Made by a program: the position numbers and the translations under genes
The notes under the pieces: generated by a model
The model's input: only the letters and a program-made list of their open reading frames with translations
Told to the model about the DNA's origin: nothing
The model's database searches: none
In this document: positions 45,921 to 57,783 of the stretch, piece by piece
Layout: each line of letters opens with the position of its first letter
Position numbering within the stretch: position 1 is the stretch's first letter
Source of the DNA: Thermanaeromonas toyohensis ToBE
Lineage (GTDB): Bacteria; Bacillota; DSM-521; Neomoorellales; Neomoorellaceae
Direction: 5' to 3'
DNA length: 64,000 nt
Assembly (NCBI RefSeq): GCF_900176005.1
Contig: NZ_LT838272.1
Coordinates: 1-64,000 of the forward strand

Positions 45921-46148
45921 ATGGCTACCAAGTCAGTGGCCAAGCCGGCCAGCGAGAAGGCCAGGCCGGGAGAAAGGTTAGTTAAGTTTTTTAGGGGTTC
46001 CTGGGCGGAGCTTAAGAGGGTCCACTGGCCTACCCGGCGCGAGCTTGTAGTCTACACAGGAGTTGTTCTTTTGACTGTTTTTCTAGTAGGCATTTTACTT
46101 TGGATTATAGATTCCATTTACAGCTTCGTGTTTAAACTTATTTTATAG
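45921..46148 (+). CDS. secE: Preprotein translocase subunit SecE
   Basis: A 75-residue translocon subunit with a basic N terminus, the conserved FFRGSWAELKRVHWPTRREL and one C-terminal transmembrane helix. The ATG at 45921 has AAGGTG at a good distance; an upstream in-frame GTG (45912) overlaps that site. Confidence 0.94.
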   Translation: MATKSVAKPASEKARPGERLVKFFRGSWAELKRVHWPTRRELVVYTGVVLLTVFLVGILLWIIDSIYSFVFKLIL

Positions 46149-46160
46149 AGGGATAATTTT

Positions 46161-46688
46161 ATGGAAAAGGCCTGGTACGTTATCCACACCTATTCCGGTT
46201 ACGAAAACAAAGTTAAAGCTAATTTGGAAAAGCGTATAGAATCCATGAACATGGGCGACAAGATCTTCCGTATCGTAGTCCCTATGGAAGATGAAATCCA
46301 GGTAAAGGACGGGAAGCGGAAGATCGTTAAACGCCGTATCTACCCGGGGTATATATTAGTGGAAATGATATTGACGGATGCTTCTTGGTACGTAGTCCGG
46401 AACACCCCAGGGGTTACGGGTTTTGTAGGCGCTGGTAACAAGCCCATCCCTTTACGGGAGGAAGAGGTAAAGCAGATCCTTGAACGTACAGGCCTGGAGA
46501 CACCGCGGCCGCGTATAGATGTAAGCGTGGGGGAGAATGTTAGGGTTACTAGTGGGCCTTTTGAGAATTTTATTGGTACGGTAGAAGAGGTCTATCCCGA
46601 AAAAGGGAAGCTTAAAGTTCTGGTCTCCATGTTCGGCCGGGAGACACCTATAGAGTTAGAGTTTACCCAGATAGAGAAACTGGATTAA
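46161..46688 (+). CDS. nusG: Transcription termination/antitermination protein NusG
   Basis: 175 residues, with the NGN domain (WYVIHTYSGYENKVKANLEKR, split; GYILVEM, TPGVTGFVG) and a C-terminal KOW domain (GENVRVTSGPFENFIGTVEEV). It binds RNA polymerase and couples to ribosomes or Rho. It is 12 bases after secE. Confidence 0.97.
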   Translation: MEKAWYVIHTYSGYENKVKANLEKRIESMNMGDKIFRIVVPMEDEIQVKDGKRKIVKRRIYPGYILVEMILTDASWYVVRNTPGVTGFVGAGNKPIPLREEEVKQILERTGLETPRPRIDVSVGENVRVTSGPFENFIGTVEEVYPEKGKLKVLVSMFGRETPIELEFTQIEKLD

Positions 46689-46744
46689 AAGGATTTAAAG
46701 AGAGACAGGTAGGGGAAGGGCTTCGGATAAAGGAGGTGTAATTT

Positions 46745-47170
46745 ATGGCCAAGAAGGTTATGGCGGTGGTTAAACTGCAGGTTCCGGCCGGTAAGGCCAC
46801 CCCGGCTCCCCCCGTTGGTCCAGCCCTCGGCCAGCACGGGGTTAATATAATGGCCTTTGTAAAGGAGTTTAACGAGCGGACAGCTTCCCAGGCGGGATTG
46901 ATAATTCCTGTGGAAATTACTATCTATGAGGACCGCTCCTTTACCTTCGTTACTAAAACCCCGCCGGCGTCTGTCCTTTTAAAGAAGGCCCTGGGGATTG
47001 AAACGGCTTCCGGGGAACCTAACCGCAAAAAGGTGGGTAAGGTATCCCGGGCTACTATCCGGGAGATAGCTGAGCTCAAGATGAAGGATCTTAATGCTAA
47101 CGATATTGAAGCGGCCATGCGTATGATCGAGGGTACGGCCCGCAGCATGGGTATAGAGGTAGAAGGATGA
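46745..47170 (+). CDS. rplK: 50S ribosomal protein L11
   Basis: 141 residues. Signature [22 protein letters not shown] near the start (proline-rich N-terminal domain) and the rRNA-binding C-terminal domain. ATG after AAAGGAGGTG. Confidence 0.97.
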   Translation: MAKKVMAVVKLQVPAGKATPAPPVGPALGQHGVNIMAFVKEFNERTASQAGLIIPVEITIYEDRSFTFVTKTPPASVLLKKALGIETASGEPNRKKVGKVSRATIREIAELKMKDLNANDIEAAMRMIEGTARSMGIEVEG

Positions 47171-47191
47171 CTCTAAAAGTAAAGGGTTGCG

Positions 47192-47210
47192 GCAGGGACA
47201 GCCCTGCGTT
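47192..47210 (+). terminator. Weak hairpin between rplK and rplA
   Basis: GCAGGG (47192-47197) with CCCTGC (47202-47207), then GTTTTA. Only a short T-run; partial attenuation at most. Confidence 0.3.
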
Positions 47211-47257
47211 TTAGGGTGGGAGGAGTATATCCGCTAGTACCACAAGGAGGAGATTCT

Positions 47258-47959
47258 ATGCCTAAGCACGGGAAGAAATACCTAGAAGCCAAGAAATTGG
47301 TGGATCGTGGGCGCTTATATGAGCCCGCGGAAGCCATAAGCCTGGTTAAAAAGACAGCCACGGCCAAGTTCGATGAGACTGTAGAGGTAGCGCTACGCTT
47401 AGGGGTTGACCCGCGCCATGCTGACCAGCAGGTACGAGGTAGCGTAGTGTTGCCCCATGGTACCGGTAAAACGAGGCGGGTTTTGGTTTTTGCTAAAGGC
47501 GATAAGGCCAAGGAGGCCGAGGAAGCAGGAGCCGATATAGTAGGAGCCGAAGAATTGGTGGAGAAGATCCAAGATGGCTGGCTGGACTTTGATGTGGCTA
47601 TAGCCACGCCGGATATGATGGGAGTGGTGGGTAAACTGGGCAGGATTTTAGGCCCTAGGGGCTTGATGCCCAACCCCAAGGCTGGTACAGTGACCATGGA
47701 TGTAGCCCGGGCGGTTAAAGAAGTCAAGGCCGGTAAAATTGAATTCCGGGTGGATAAGGCGGGTATTATCCACGCTCCCATCGGAAAGGTAAGCTTTGAC
47801 GAGGAAAAGTTGCGGGAAAATTTCCGGGCCCTGGTAGAGGCCGTGGTAAAGGCTAAGCCGCCTGCTGCTAAGGGCCAGTATATAAAGAGCATAAGCTTGT
47901 CCTGCACCATGGGTCCAGGTATTAAGGTGAACCCGGTTAAAGCCCTGGGCCGCCAGTAG
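47258..47959 (+). CDS. rplA: 50S ribosomal protein L1
   Basis: 233 residues. [16 protein letters not shown] at the N terminus and the family stretch [18 protein letters not shown] are clear. ATG at 47258 after AAGGAGGAG; an upstream in-frame start at 47216 lacks support. L1 usually represses its own L11-L1 mRNA. Confidence 0.97.
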   Translation: MPKHGKKYLEAKKLVDRGRLYEPAEAISLVKKTATAKFDETVEVALRLGVDPRHADQQVRGSVVLPHGTGKTRRVLVFAKGDKAKEAEEAGADIVGAEELVEKIQDGWLDFDVAIATPDMMGVVGKLGRILGPRGLMPNPKAGTVTMDVARAVKEVKAGKIEFRVDKAGIIHAPIGKVSFDEEKLRENFRALVEAVVKAKPPAAKGQYIKSISLSCTMGPGIKVNPVKALGRQ

Positions 47960-47984
47960 CTTTATAACGTAGCCTATAATCATT

Positions 47985-48112
47985 ACAAGCAAGCAACCGT
48001 AGACAGCAGGTGCTCCCTAAGGGAGCTTAAACAGGCCTGCCGAGGTTGGTAGTAGCCCTTAAAAACACTAAGGGAGGAGTGCCCCTGCTGTCGTGGCAGG
48101 GGCTTTCTATTT
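47985..48112 (+). ncRNA. Ribosomal protein L10 leader
   Basis: The rplA-rplJ gap holds the L10-leader pattern: GCAACCGTAGACAGCAGGTG, a hairpin GCTCCCTAAGGGAGC, GGCCTGCCGAGG, and a terminator-like GCCCCTGC/GCAGGGGC hairpin (48081-48103) with TTTCTATTTT. L10 or its L12 complex binds this leader to limit rplJL expression. TATAAT at 47975-47980 lacks a good -35. Confidence 0.85.
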
Positions 48113-48136
48113 TATAAGGATAAAGGAGGTGAGGCC

Positions 48137-48673
48137 TTGAGTAAACAGCGGGAAGCCAAAGCCCTGGTGGTACAAGAAATCAAAAATAAGTTAGGGCAGT
48201 CCATAGTTTCCATTCTAGTGGACTATCGCGGTCTCAATGTAGCTGAGATGACCGGATTGCGGCGGCAGCTTCGGGCCGCTGGAGTGGAATTTAAAGTAGT
48301 AAAAAACACCCTAACACGTATTGCTTCCCGGGAATTAGGGCTTACTGAGTTGGAGCCCTATCTGGAAGGCCCTACGGCCATAGCCTTTAGTTCCCAGGAT
48401 CCAGTAGCTCCAGCTAAAATACTTTCCAATATGGCTAAAACAAATGAACACTTAAAGCTTAAAGCTGGAGTGCTACAGGGTAAAGTTATCGGCCTGGACC
48501 AGATTAAAGCCTTGGCTGAGCTTCCACCCCGGGAAGAGCTTCTGGGTAAAGTGGTGGGCTCCTTACAAGCCCCCTTGTATGGGTTGGTTGGTGTGCTATC
48601 TGGACCTATCCGGAAGCTAGTTTATGCCTTGGAGGCTATCCGTAAGCAGCGGGAGGCCGCGGCTAATACTTAA
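48137..48673 (+). CDS. rplJ: 50S ribosomal protein L10
   Basis: 178 residues, base of the L12 stalk. Conserved [19 protein letters not shown] and [10 protein letters not shown] are present. TTG start at 48137 after AAAGGAGGTGAGG. Confidence 0.96.
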   Translation: MSKQREAKALVVQEIKNKLGQSIVSILVDYRGLNVAEMTGLRRQLRAAGVEFKVVKNTLTRIASRELGLTELEPYLEGPTAIAFSSQDPVAPAKILSNMAKTNEHLKLKAGVLQGKVIGLDQIKALAELPPREELLGKVVGSLQAPLYGLVGVLSGPIRKLVYALEAIRKQREAAANT

Positions 48674-48742
48674 GTTTACTTGGACCTTCCCCTTAAAGAT
48701 TTACTAGCCAAATTAACTTTAATTCTTAAGGAGGAGTTTTCT

Positions 48743-49126
48743 ATGAGCAAGGTAGCAGAGATAATCGAAGCCGTCAAAGGGATGACGGTTCTAGAGCTTG
48801 CCGAGTTAGTTAAAGCTTTGGAGGAGGAATTCGGTGTAACTGCCGCTGCTCCAGTAGCTATGCCGGTAGCACCGGGTGCTGCTCCGCAAGTTGCCGAGGC
48901 ACCGGTTGAGGAGCAGACTGAATTTGATGTAATCCTTAAATCCGCTGGGGACAAAAAGATTAACGTTATCAAAGTAGTACGTGAGCTAACAGGGCTTGGT
49001 CTTAAAGAGGCCAAAGATTTAGTAGACGGGGCTCCCAAACCGGTGAAAGAGAAGGTCAGTAAGGAAGAAGCTGAGCGTATTAAAGCTAAGCTTGAAGAAG
49101 CAGGGGCTACAGTAGAGATAAAGTAG
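48743..49126 (+). CDS. rplL: 50S ribosomal protein L7/L12
   Basis: 127 residues: N-terminal dimerisation domain ([20 protein letters not shown]), an Ala/Pro-rich hinge, and the C-terminal factor-binding domain ([20 protein letters not shown]). ATG at 48743 after AAGGAGGAG; upstream in-frame starts are not family-like. Confidence 0.97.
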   Translation: MSKVAEIIEAVKGMTVLELAELVKALEEEFGVTAAAPVAMPVAPGAAPQVAEAPVEEQTEFDVILKSAGDKKINVIKVVRELTGLGLKEAKDLVDGAPKPVKEKVSKEEAERIKAKLEEAGATVEIK

Positions 49127-49155
49127 GCTTTAATTTTTTAGGAAATAGATTTTTA

Positions 49156-49202
49156 AAAGCTGGGACCGATCTTAGGAAAAGGGAGAGGTCCCAGCTTTGT
49201 AT
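49156..49202 (+). terminator. Hairpin after rplL
   Basis: A 12-bp perfect stem AAAGCTGGGACC (49156-49167) with GGTCCCAGCTTT (49187-49198), loop of 19. The T-run is short (TTTGTATAT), so partial termination before rpoB is likely. Confidence 0.55.
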
Positions 49203-49209
49203 ATAGGTC

Positions 49210-49238
49210 TTGACAGGTTTTTAACCTTATGCTAGCAT
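49210..49238 (+). promoter_or_regulatory. Sigma-A promoter for rpoBC
   Basis: Perfect TTGACA (49210-49215), 17 bases, TAGCAT (49233-49238), with a leader of about 135 bases before rpoB. Confidence 0.65.
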
Positions 49239-49378
49239 TTTAAAATGCCATTATTTTAGGGTCCTGTTAGGATTAAATTTTTCCTCATAGGGCAATAATT
49301 AGTTAAGTAAGGTGGCCTTTAAAAGAAGCGAGGTCTTGATACCTTGCTTTTGTAGTTTCTTTTGAGGGGGACCGGGCT

Positions 49379-52300
49379 ATGCCTTTTCCCATCAAAGTTG
49401 GCAAGAGAGAACGGTGGAGCTATGCTAACATTAAAGAAGTTTTAGATCTGCCTAACCTGATAGAGATCCAACGCAGGTCTTACCAGTGGTTTATTGAAGA
49501 AGGGATACGGGAGACTTTCCAGGAGATTTCCCCCATTCAGGATTTTACAGGTAATTTAATCCTCGAATTCGGGGAGCATTCCCTCGGCGAGCCCAAGTAC
49601 ACAGTAGAAGAATGTAAAGAGCGGGATATGACCTATGCAGCCCCTCTCCGGGTTAAAGTGCGCCTCATCAACAAGGAGACGGGGGAGGTCAAGGAACAGG
49701 AGGTTTTTATGGGGGATCTGCCCCTGATGACACCTAAAGGTACCTTCGTCATCAATGGGGCCGAAAGAGTTATTGTCAGCCAGCTTGTGCGTTCTCCTGG
49801 AGTTTATTATTCAGAAGCCGTAGACCCTTCAGGAGCCAAAATGTACACCGCCACCCTTATTCCTAACCGCGGGGCCTGGTTAGAGCTAGAGACGGATAAT
49901 ACAGGGAGCATTTACGTCCGTGTAGACCGTACCCGCAAGATACCTGTTACTGTTCTTCTTAAGGCCCTGGGATATAACACTAAGGCTAGGATTTTAGAGC
50001 TTTTCGATTACGATGTCCGTATCCAAACCACTCTGGAAAAGGATACTACAGATTCCGAAGAAGAAGCTCTGGTAGAGATTTATAAGCGCTTACGCCCCGG
50101 TGAACCACCTACTGTAGAGAGCGCCCGGAACCTCCTAGAATCCCTCTTTTTTGATCCTAAGCGGTATGATCTAGGCCAGGTAGGACGCTACAAACTTCAT
50201 AAAAAGCTTAATCATGGCGTGCTCACGCAAGAAGTTAACGGCCGCCAGGAATACATCCGCTGCCTCACTAAAGAGGACATAGTGCATATTATTAAATACC
50301 TACTTCGCCTGATGGACGGCCAGGTGAAACCTGATGATATAGACCATCTAGGTAACCGCCGGGTTCGCTCTGTAGGGGAATTGTTGCAGAATCAATTTCG
50401 CATTGGGCTTGCCCGTATGGAGCGCGTAGTACGGGAGCGTATGACTATCCAGGACGTAGAGGCTATCACTCCCCAGGTATTAATAAATATACAGCCGGTA
50501 GTAGCGGCTGTAAAGGAATTTTTCGGGTCTAGCCAGCTATCCCAGTTTATGGATCAGACCAACCCCCTGTCAGAGCTTACCCATAAGCGCCGGCTTTCTG
50601 CCTTAGGTCCTGGGGGTTTAAGCCGGGAGCGGGCAGGTTTTGAGGTGCGCGATGTGCATACCTCCCACTACGGCCGGATGTGCCCTATCGAAACCCCGGA
50701 AGGTCCTAACATCGGGCTTATCGGTTCTTTGAGCACCTATGCCCGGGTGAACGAATTTGGTTTTATTGAGACCCCTTATCGTAAGGTAGATAAGGAGCGG
50801 GGTGTGGTCACTGATGAGGTGGTATATCTAGCCGCTGACGAAGAGGACCAGTACGTTATCGCCCAAGCTAATACGCCGGTGGATGAAGAAGGACGTTTCT
50901 TGGTGCCTAGGGTGACTGCCCGGTACCGGGGTGAGATTGTAGTGGTACCGGCTGAGCGGGTGGACCTCATGGATGTTTCACCTAAGCAGATGGTCAGCGT
51001 GGCCGCCTCCCTTATCCCCTTCCTGGAGCACGACGATGCTAACCGGGCCCTCATGGGGGCCAACATGCAGCGCCAGGCTGTACCCTTGATACGCACGGAA
51101 GCCCCCCTAGTGGGTACTGGTATGGAATGGCGAGCAGCGCGGGATTCTGGTGTAGTTGTGCTGGCTAGGAATCCCGGTGTTGTGGAACGGGTTACTTCCC
51201 AGGAAATTGTTATACGTAAGGACGATGGGACCACCGACGTATATAAGCTTCAGAAATTTGTCCGTTCTAACCAGGGGACGTGTATTAATCAGAAGCCCAT
51301 TGTCCGCAAGGGCCAGAGGGTGGAAGCGGGGGAGGTTATCGCTGATGGCCCCTCTACCGACCAGGGAGAACTGGCTTTGGGTCGTAATGTCTTAGTAGCT
51401 TTTATGAGCTGGGAAGGTTATAATTACGAGGATGCCATCCTCATAAGCGAGCGCTTGGTCAAGGAGGATATTTTTACTTCCATTCATATAGAGGAATATG
51501 AATGCGAGGCCCGGGATACCAAACTGGGGCCCGAAGAAATAACCCGGGATATCCCCAACGTGGGCGAGGATGTACTAAAGGATCTAGATGAGCGGGGGAT
51601 CATCCGTATCGGAGCAGAGGTGCGACCCGGGGATATTCTAGTAGGCAAGGTGACTCCTAAAGGAGAGACGGAGCTAACTGCTGAAGAGAGGCTGCTCAGG
51701 GCCATCTTTGGTGAGAAGGCCCGGGAGGTACGGGATACTTCCCTGCGGGTTCCCCATGGCGAATCTGGGAAGGTAGTGGATGTTAAGGTATTTTCCCGGG
51801 AGAACGGGGATGAACTCGCGCCTGGGGTAAATAAACTAGTGCGGGTATATGTAGCCCAGAAACGTAAGATCTCTGTAGGGGACAAAATGGCCGGCCGCCA
51901 CGGTAACAAGGGTGTAATCTCCCGTATCTTGCCCGAGGAAGACATGCCCTTCTTGCCTGATGGTACGCCGGTGGATATAGTGCTTAATCCCTTGGGTGTA
52001 CCTTCCCGCATGAACTTAGGCCAGATCCTGGAAACCCACCTGGGTTGGGCAGCCAAGACTTTAGGGATCCATATAGCTTGTCCAGTCTTTGACGGTGCTG
52101 ATGAAGAAGAGATCAAGGAAGCTCTACGGCGGGCCGGGTTGCCCGAAGACGGTAAAACTATCCTTTATGATGGCCGGACCGGTGAACCTTTCGATCGCCC
52201 CATTACTGTGGGGTATATGTACATGCTTAAGCTTGCTCACCTCGTGGATGATAAGATCCATGCTCGCTCTACAGGGCCTTACTCCTTAGTTACTCAGCAG

Positions 52301-52831
52301 CCCTTGGGTGGAAAAGCCCAATTCGGTGGCCAGCGTTTTGGAGAGATGGAAGTTTGGGCCCTGGAGGCTTATGGTGCGGCCTACACCCTCCAGGAAATCC
52401 TTACAGTAAAATCCGATGATGTAGTAGGACGGGTTAAAACCTATGAAGCCATTGTAAAAGGAGAAAATGTCCCTGAGCCAGGGGTACCGGAATCCTTTAA
52501 GGTACTCATCAAAGAGCTTCAGAGCCTAGGGTTAGACGTGAAGGTACTTTCCGAAGAAAATCAGGAGATAGAGATAAAAGATGAAGATGAGGATATTACA
52601 GAGGCAGGTAAAGATCTAGGTTTAGAGCTTCACCCTGAGGAGAAGACCCTTCGGGCTGTGAGGCCGAAAGGAGAGGCGGAGGAAACCTTCGAGGATAAAG
52701 AGGAGGAAGCAGAGGAAGAACTGGATTTGGATGAACTGGAAGGGGAACTCCCTAGCCTAGAGGAAGGGGAGGAGGAGTGGGCCAAAATAGTACCCGATGG
52801 CGATCTGGATGAACTGGAGGAGGAAGAATAA
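49379..52831 (+). CDS. rpoB: RNA polymerase beta subunit
   Basis: Catalytic core subunit, 1150 residues. The rifampicin pocket reads [20 protein letters not shown] and is of the sensitive type; [19 protein letters not shown] and the C-terminal [20 protein letters not shown] are clear. The last about 85 residues are a strongly acidic tail (many Glu/Asp), longer than in many homologues. ATG at 49379 after GGGGGACC. Confidence 0.98.
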   Translation: MPFPIKVGKRERWSYANIKEVLDLPNLIEIQRRSYQWFIEEGIRETFQEISPIQDFTGNLILEFGEHSLGEPKYTVEECKERDMTYAAPLRVKVRLINKETGEVKEQEVFMGDLPLMTPKGTFVINGAERVIVSQLVRSPGVYYSEAVDPSGAKMYTATLIPNRGAWLELETDNTGSIYVRVDRTRKIPVTVLLKALGYNTKARILELFDYDVRIQTTLEKDTTDSEEEALVEIYKRLRPGEPPTVESARNLLESLFFDPKRYDLGQVGRYKLHKKLNHGVLTQEVNGRQEYIRCLTKEDIVHIIKYLLRLMDGQVKPDDIDHLGNRRVRSVGELLQNQFRIGLARMERVVRERMTIQDVEAITPQVLINIQPVVAAVKEFFGSSQLSQFMDQTNPLSELTHKRRLSALGPGGLSRERAGFEVRDVHTSHYGRMCPIETPEGPNIGLIGSLSTYARVNEFGFIETPYRKVDKERGVVTDEVVYLAADEEDQYVIAQANTPVDEEGRFLVPRVTARYRGEIVVVPAERVDLMDVSPKQMVSVAASLIPFLEHDDANRALMGANMQRQAVPLIRTEAPLVGTGMEWRAARDSGVVVLARNPGVVERVTSQEIVIRKDDGTTDVYKLQKFVRSNQGTCINQKPIVRKGQRVEAGEVIADGPSTDQGELALGRNVLVAFMSWEGYNYEDAILISERLVKEDIFTSIHIEEYECEARDTKLGPEEITRDIPNVGEDVLKDLDERGIIRIGAEVRPGDILVGKVTPKGETELTAEERLLRAIFGEKAREVRDTSLRVPHGESGKVVDVKVFSRENGDELAPGVNKLVRVYVAQKRKISVGDKMAGRHGNKGVISRILPEEDMPFLPDGTPVDIVLNPLGVPSRMNLGQILETHLGWAAKTLGIHIACPVFDGADEEEIKEALRRAGLPEDGKTILYDGRTGEPFDRPITVGYMYMLKLAHLVDDKIHARSTGPYSLVTQQPLGGKAQFGGQRFGEMEVWALEAYGAAYTLQEILTVKSDDVVGRVKTYEAIVKGENVPEPGVPESFKVLIKELQSLGLDVKVLSEENQEIEIKDEDEDITEAGKDLGLELHPEEKTLRAVRPKGEAEETFEDKEEEAEEELDLDELEGELPSLEEGEEEWAKIVPDGDLDELEEEE

Positions 52832-52921
52832 CTTAGGTTCCTTAAGGGCGACTAAATTTAGGTTTTTGGTCGCCGGGCCAAAGGGAATAGAGCACCCCAA
52901 AATTTTTTGGGAGGGAGTCCT

Positions 52922-55900
52922 GTGCTGGATGTAAGCAACTTTGAGCGTATGCGTATTGCCCTGGCCTCCCCGGAGCAGATCCGGGCCTGGTCCAGCGGAG
53001 AAGTGAAAAAGCCGGAAACCATCAATTACCGCACCTTAAAGCCTGAGCGGGATGGCCTATTCTGCGAGCGCATTTTTGGGCCTACCCGGGATTGGGAGTG
53101 TCATTGTGGAAAGTATAAAAGGGTGCGCTACAAAGGTGTGGTATGCGATCGCTGTGGGGTAGAGGTAACCCGCTCTAAGGTGCGGCGCGAGCGCTTGGGC
53201 CATATTGAGCTTGCGGCTCCCGTGTCTCATATATGGTATTTTAAAGGTATCCCTAGCCGGATGGGCCTGCTACTAGATATGTCTCCGCGGGCCTTAGAAA
53301 GGGTGCTCTATTTTGTTTCTTATATAGTGATCGATCCCGGGGATACAGGTTTAACTAAAAAGCAGCTTCTTTCCGAAGCCGAATACCGGGAATACCGCGA
53401 AAAGTACGGCAACCGGTTCAGAGCAGGTATTGGCGCGGAAGCTATAAAAGAGCTTTTACAGGAGATCGATCTCGATAAGCTGGCCGAAGAGCTGAGGCAA
53501 GAACTTAAAGAAAGCACCGGACAACGCCGTATTCGAGCTATACGGCGGCTGGAAGTGGTAGAAGCTTTCCGCCAGTCAGGGAACCGGCCGGAATGGATGA
53601 TTTTGGATGTTATCCCGGTGATCCCTCCCGAGCTTAGGCCTATGGTGCAGCTGGATGGCGGCCGTTTCGCTACTTCGGACCTGAATGATCTCTACCGCCG
53701 AGTGATAAACCGGAATAACCGCTTAAAACGGCTGCTCGATTTAGGCGCCCCCGATATTATAGTGCGTAACGAGAAACGTATGCTCCAGGAGGCCGTGGAT
53801 GCCCTTATTGATAATGGCCGCCGGGGTCGGCCCGTGACTGGGCCTGGTAACCGGCCTTTGAAGTCGTTAAGCGACATGCTTAAAGGCAAGCAGGGGCGCT
53901 TCCGCCAGAACCTTTTAGGGAAACGCGTGGATTACTCTGGACGCTCAGTTATTGTAGTAGGTCCCGAGCTTAAACTCCACCAGTGCGGGCTGCCTAAAGA
54001 GATGGCTTTGGAGCTTTTTAAGCCCTTTGTGATGAAAAGGCTGGTGGACAAGGGTTTTGCCCACAACATCAAGAGCGCCAAACGCATGGTGGAGCGAGTT
54101 AAAAATGAAGTCTGGGATGTGCTGGAAGAGGTTATTAAGGAGCATCCTGTGCTCCTTAACCGAGCTCCCACCCTCCACCGCTTAGGTATCCAGGCTTTTG
54201 AACCGGTACTTGTGGAGGGGCGGGCTATCCAGATCCATCCCCTGGTTTGTACGGCCTACAACGCCGACTTCGATGGTGACCAGATGGCTGTCCACGTGCC
54301 CCTTTCAGCAGAAGCCCAAGCTGAGGCTAGGCTTCTTATGCTGGCCAGCAATAATATTTTGAACCCCAAGGATGGCCGGCCAGTGGTAACCCCCACCCAA
54401 GATATAGTTCTTGGTTGTTACTGGTTAACCCTAGCCAGGCCGGGAGCTAAAGGAGAAGGACGGGTCTTTGCCAGTTACGAAGAAGCTTATATGGCTTATG
54501 TGCATAAGGTTATCGACCTCCAGGCCCTTATTAAAGTACGTATGGAAGACGGCCAGCTGGTGGAAACTACCATCGGTCGCCTCATTTTCAACAAGGAGAG
54601 TCCTATCCCTAAGGAGTTGGGCTTCTATAACTGCGAAATAGGTAAGAAACAGCTGGGTGAGATCGTAGCCCGTTGCTACCGGGAGCTAGGCACCGCAGCC
54701 ACGGCTAAGATGCTGGACGGGATCAAAAGGTTGGGCTTCCATTATGCCACCCTGGCCGGCGTCACCATTGGCCTAGATGATATCCACGTGCCAGAAGAGA
54801 AGAACCAGATCTTAAGGCAGGCGGAAGAGCAGGTAGATCAAGTGGACCAGCAATATCGCAAGGGTCTGATCAGCAGTGAAGAGCGTTACCAAAAGGTTAT
54901 CAAGGTATGGAACGAGGCTACAGAGGCGGTAACTAAATGCCTGGTAGATAAAATGGATAAATTAAACCCTGTATTTATGATGGCTAATTCCGGGGCCCGG
55001 GGCAATATCCAGCAGATACGGCAGCTCGCCGGTATGCGGGGCCTTATGGCCGACCCCTCTGGCCGTATCATCGATATGCCCATCAAGTCCAACTTCCGCG
55101 AGGGTCTAACGGTACTGGAGTATTTCATATCTACCCATGGAGCCCGCAAAGGCTTGGCGGATACTGCCTTGCGTACAGCCGACTCTGGCTATCTTACCCG
55201 TAGGTTGGTGGATGTAGCCCAGGATGTGATTGTACGGGAAGAAGATTGCCGTACCGAAGACTACGTGGAGATCGAAGAGCTACGGGAAGGAAACGAAGTT
55301 ATCGAAAAGCTCGAGGAGCGGCTTCTGGGGCGCGTGGCTGCCCGGGATATCGTCCATCCCGAAACAGGGGAGATTATTGTCCGCCGTAACGAAGAAATTA
55401 ATGAAGAAGCTGTCCATGCCATTCTGGCCGCGGGGATAAAAAAAGTTCCCGCCCGTTCAGTGCTTACTTGCCAGACTAGATATGGTGTCTGCTCTAAGTG
55501 CTATGGCCGCAACTTGGCTACGGGCAAGCTAGTAGAAATAGGGGAAGCAGTAGGCATCATCGCCGCTCAATCCATCGGTGAACCTGGTACCCAGCTTACT
55601 ATGCGTACTTTCCATACTGGTGGTGTAGCTGGAGAAGATATCACCCAGGGTTTGCCGCGGGTAGAGGAACTTTTCGAGGCTCGTAAGCCCAAGGGGCAGG
55701 CCCTTATCGCCGAGGCAGCAGGTGTAGTTAAGATTAATGAAGTCAAAGGCCGGCGGGAGATCGAGATTGTGGCAGATAATGGAGAAAGATATACCTACCA
55801 GGTTCCCTATGGTTCCCGCCTCCGGGTGGAAGAAGGCCAGCGGGTAGAGCCAGGGGATGAGCTAACCGAAGGCTCGGTCAACCCCCATGACTTACTAAAG

Positions 55901-56404
55901 GTTAAAGGGGTACGGGGAGTACAGCTTTACCTCCTTAGGGAAGTCCAGCGGGTTTATCGCATGCAGGGCGTAGAAATAAACGATAAACACATTGAGATTA
56001 TGATAAGACAGATGCTCCGCAAGGTGAAAGTAGAAGATCCTGGCGATACTAACCTTTTGCCGGGAGGCCTGGTAGATGCCTTCGAATTTGCCGATAAGAA
56101 CGAGCAAGTTAAGGCTATAGGCGGTAAACCAGCGGTGGCTCGCCCGGTACTCCTGGGGATTACTAAAGCTTCCCTTACCACGGAATCCTTCTTGTCAGCG
56201 GCCTCCTTCCAAGAGACTACACGGGTACTGACGGAGGCGGCTATAAAGGGCAAGGTAGACCCCCTAATGGGTCTTAAAGAAAATGTAATTATAGGCAAGC
56301 TCATTCCAGCCGGCACAGGTATGGCCCGTTACCGGCAGATTAAGGTAATTACCCCGGAAGAACAAAGGGTGGCGGATACTGTTGACTCTGCTGCTGGAAA
56401 ATGA
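52922..56404 (+). CDS. rpoC: RNA polymerase beta' subunit
   Basis: 1160 residues. The zinc site is [21 protein letters not shown], split over about 55-80; the catalytic magnesium site is NADFDGDQM; the second Cys cluster is [16 protein letters not shown]; the trigger-loop region has [19 protein letters not shown] at 52922 with GGGAGGG 6 bases upstream gives the normal N terminus (MLDVSNFE). It is 90 bases after rpoB. Confidence 0.98.
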   Translation: MLDVSNFERMRIALASPEQIRAWSSGEVKKPETINYRTLKPERDGLFCERIFGPTRDWECHCGKYKRVRYKGVVCDRCGVEVTRSKVRRERLGHIELAAPVSHIWYFKGIPSRMGLLLDMSPRALERVLYFVSYIVIDPGDTGLTKKQLLSEAEYREYREKYGNRFRAGIGAEAIKELLQEIDLDKLAEELRQELKESTGQRRIRAIRRLEVVEAFRQSGNRPEWMILDVIPVIPPELRPMVQLDGGRFATSDLNDLYRRVINRNNRLKRLLDLGAPDIIVRNEKRMLQEAVDALIDNGRRGRPVTGPGNRPLKSLSDMLKGKQGRFRQNLLGKRVDYSGRSVIVVGPELKLHQCGLPKEMALELFKPFVMKRLVDKGFAHNIKSAKRMVERVKNEVWDVLEEVIKEHPVLLNRAPTLHRLGIQAFEPVLVEGRAIQIHPLVCTAYNADFDGDQMAVHVPLSAEAQAEARLLMLASNNILNPKDGRPVVTPTQDIVLGCYWLTLARPGAKGEGRVFASYEEAYMAYVHKVIDLQALIKVRMEDGQLVETTIGRLIFNKESPIPKELGFYNCEIGKKQLGEIVARCYRELGTAATAKMLDGIKRLGFHYATLAGVTIGLDDIHVPEEKNQILRQAEEQVDQVDQQYRKGLISSEERYQKVIKVWNEATEAVTKCLVDKMDKLNPVFMMANSGARGNIQQIRQLAGMRGLMADPSGRIIDMPIKSNFREGLTVLEYFISTHGARKGLADTALRTADSGYLTRRLVDVAQDVIVREEDCRTEDYVEIEELREGNEVIEKLEERLLGRVAARDIVHPETGEIIVRRNEEINEEAVHAILAAGIKKVPARSVLTCQTRYGVCSKCYGRNLATGKLVEIGEAVGIIAAQSIGEPGTQLTMRTFHTGGVAGEDITQGLPRVEELFEARKPKGQALIAEAAGVVKINEVKGRREIEIVADNGERYTYQVPYGSRLRVEEGQRVEPGDELTEGSVNPHDLLKVKGVRGVQLYLLREVQRVYRMQGVEINDKHIEIMIRQMLRKVKVEDPGDTNLLPGGLVDAFEFADKNEQVKAIGGKPAVARPVLLGITKASLTTESFLSAASFQETTRVLTEAAIKGKVDPLMGLKENVIIGKLIPAGTGMARYRQIKVITPEEQRVADTVDSAAGK

Positions 56405-56443
56405 TAATATATCTAAGCGTGTGACTCCTAGGAGGGTCGAGTT

Positions 56444-56695
56444 GTGTCCTATGAACGGATAAGGGCAGCCAAAAAGAGGGCGGTCGGTACCAGGGAGACT
56501 ACCAAGGCCGTTCAAAAGGGTCTGGCCCGGGTGGTCTTCGTAGCTCGGGATGCTGAGGCTCATGTGACTGAACCGCTCCTCTCCCTCTGCCGGGAAAAGG
56601 GTATAGAAGTTATTATGGTAGATTCCATGCGGGAGCTGGGTCGGGCCTGTGGTATCGAGGTAAGTTCAGCTTCGGCTGCCATTCTGGAAGAGTAG
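56444..56695 (+). CDS. L7Ae-like K-turn-binding ribosomal protein (YbxF family)
   Basis: An 83-residue L7Ae/L30e/S12e-fold protein. In Bacillus, YbxF sits between rpoC and rpsL in the same way and binds kink-turn RNA. Typical are TTKAVQKGLARVVFVARDAEAH and GRACGIEVSSASAAIL. Start at 56444 after AGGAGGG (a GTG). The RNA target here is unknown. Confidence 0.9.
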   Translation: MSYERIRAAKKRAVGTRETTKAVQKGLARVVFVARDAEAHVTEPLLSLCREKGIEVIMVDSMRELGRACGIEVSSASAAILEE

Positions 56696-56725
56696 TAAAA
56701 GGAGTAAGAGTATAGGAGAAAGCCT

Positions 56726-56754
56726 GCTGGGCCAAGGAAGGAGCTTGGCCCAGC
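56726..56754. other. Stable intercistronic hairpin without T-tract (before rpsL)
   Basis: GCTGGGCCAAG (56726-56736) pairs perfectly with CTTGGCCCAGC (56744-56754), loop of 7. No U-tract, so a processing or pausing element is more likely than a terminator. Confidence 0.6.
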
Positions 56755-56814
56755 GGTTGCTAATATTCTAAGGAAGGTTCTTAGGGCGGCTTTACGGGGA
56801 AGGGGGTGCGAGGG

Positions 56815-57189
56815 ATGCCCACCATCCAGCAGCTGGTTCGTGAAGCGCGCAAGAAAGTGGAGAAAAAATCGGGAGCGCCGGCCCTGAAGGGAGCTCCCCA
56901 GCGTCGCGGAGTATGTACCCGGGTCTACACGACCACTCCCAAGAAACCTAATTCGGCGCTGCGTAAGGTAGCCCGTGTACGGCTGACCAATGGAATTGAA
57001 GTCACGGCCTATATCCCTGGCATCGGCCATAATTTGCAGGAACACTCGGTGGTTCTGGTGCGAGGGGGCAGGGTTAAAGACTTGCCAGGTGTGAGATATC
57101 ACATAATTCGCGGTGCCTTGGATGCTGCTGGGGTCCAGAATCGGCATCAAGGTCGTTCTAAGTACGGTGCTAAGCGGCCTAAGAAATAA
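56815..57189 (+). CDS. rpsL: 30S ribosomal protein S12
   Basis: 124 residues. The decoding-centre loop [17 protein letters not shown] keeps the lysines linked to streptomycin sensitivity; [12 protein letters not shown] and [13 protein letters not shown] close the protein. ATG at 56815 (MPTIQQLVR) after GGGGGTG; an in-frame start 9 bases earlier is less family-like. First gene of the str operon. Confidence 0.97.
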   Translation: MPTIQQLVREARKKVEKKSGAPALKGAPQRRGVCTRVYTTTPKKPNSALRKVARVRLTNGIEVTAYIPGIGHNLQEHSVVLVRGGRVKDLPGVRYHIIRGALDAAGVQNRHQGRSKYGAKRPKK

Positions 57190-57232
57190 AGGGGAAAGCC
57201 CGCTTTATTAAAACCTGGAAGGAGGGGTGAGG

Positions 57233-57703
57233 GTGCCGCGAAGGGGAAGTGTGCCCCGGCGAGAAGTAGAGCCTGATCCTGTTTATGGGAGCACCAAAGT
57301 AACCAAACTTATAAATCAAGTAATGCGTAGCGGTAAAAAATCTTTGGCCCAACGCATATGCTACGGTGCCTTTGATATAATCCGGCAGAAGACCGGGAAA
57401 GACCCTATGGAAGTCTTTGAGCAGGCTTTAAAAAACGTGATGCCGGTCTTGGAAACTAAAGCGCGCCGGGTAGGTGGGGCTAACTATCAGGTTCCGGTGG
57501 AGGTCCGGCCGGAGAGGCGGCAGACCTTGGCCATCCGTTGGATTGTGAACTATGCCCGAGAGCGCAGCGGGAAAAGTATGCAGGAGAAACTTGCTGCAGA
57601 ACTTATAGATGCTGCTAATAACACTGGCGGTGCGGTGAAAAAGAAGGAAGACACCCATAAGATGGCCGAAGCCAACCGCGCCTTTGCCCATTATCGGTGG
57701 TAG
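57233..57703 (+). CDS. rpsG: 30S ribosomal protein S7
   Basis: 156 residues, normal length. [20 protein letters not shown] and [20 protein letters not shown] are typical. GTG at 57233 with GGAAGGAGG upstream is chosen over GTG at 57227. Confidence 0.97.
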   Translation: MPRRGSVPRREVEPDPVYGSTKVTKLINQVMRSGKKSLAQRICYGAFDIIRQKTGKDPMEVFEQALKNVMPVLETKARRVGGANYQVPVEVRPERRQTLAIRWIVNYARERSGKSMQEKLAAELIDAANNTGGAVKKKEDTHKMAEANRAFAHYRW

Positions 57704-57783
57704 TACGGGGTCAGGGATCCAAGTGGAGGGGAACTCCTTTAGATCCCTGGAGCCTGTGTAGCCTGATTGGAGGAGGTGAGATC

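Noticed and set aside
47173-47910. 245-codon minus-strand frame opposite rplA
   Set aside because: Fully antisense to a clear ribosomal protein gene, with no ribosome binding site or motif.
51484-52116. 210-codon minus-strand frame within rpoB
   Set aside because: Antisense shadow of a conserved rpoB segment.
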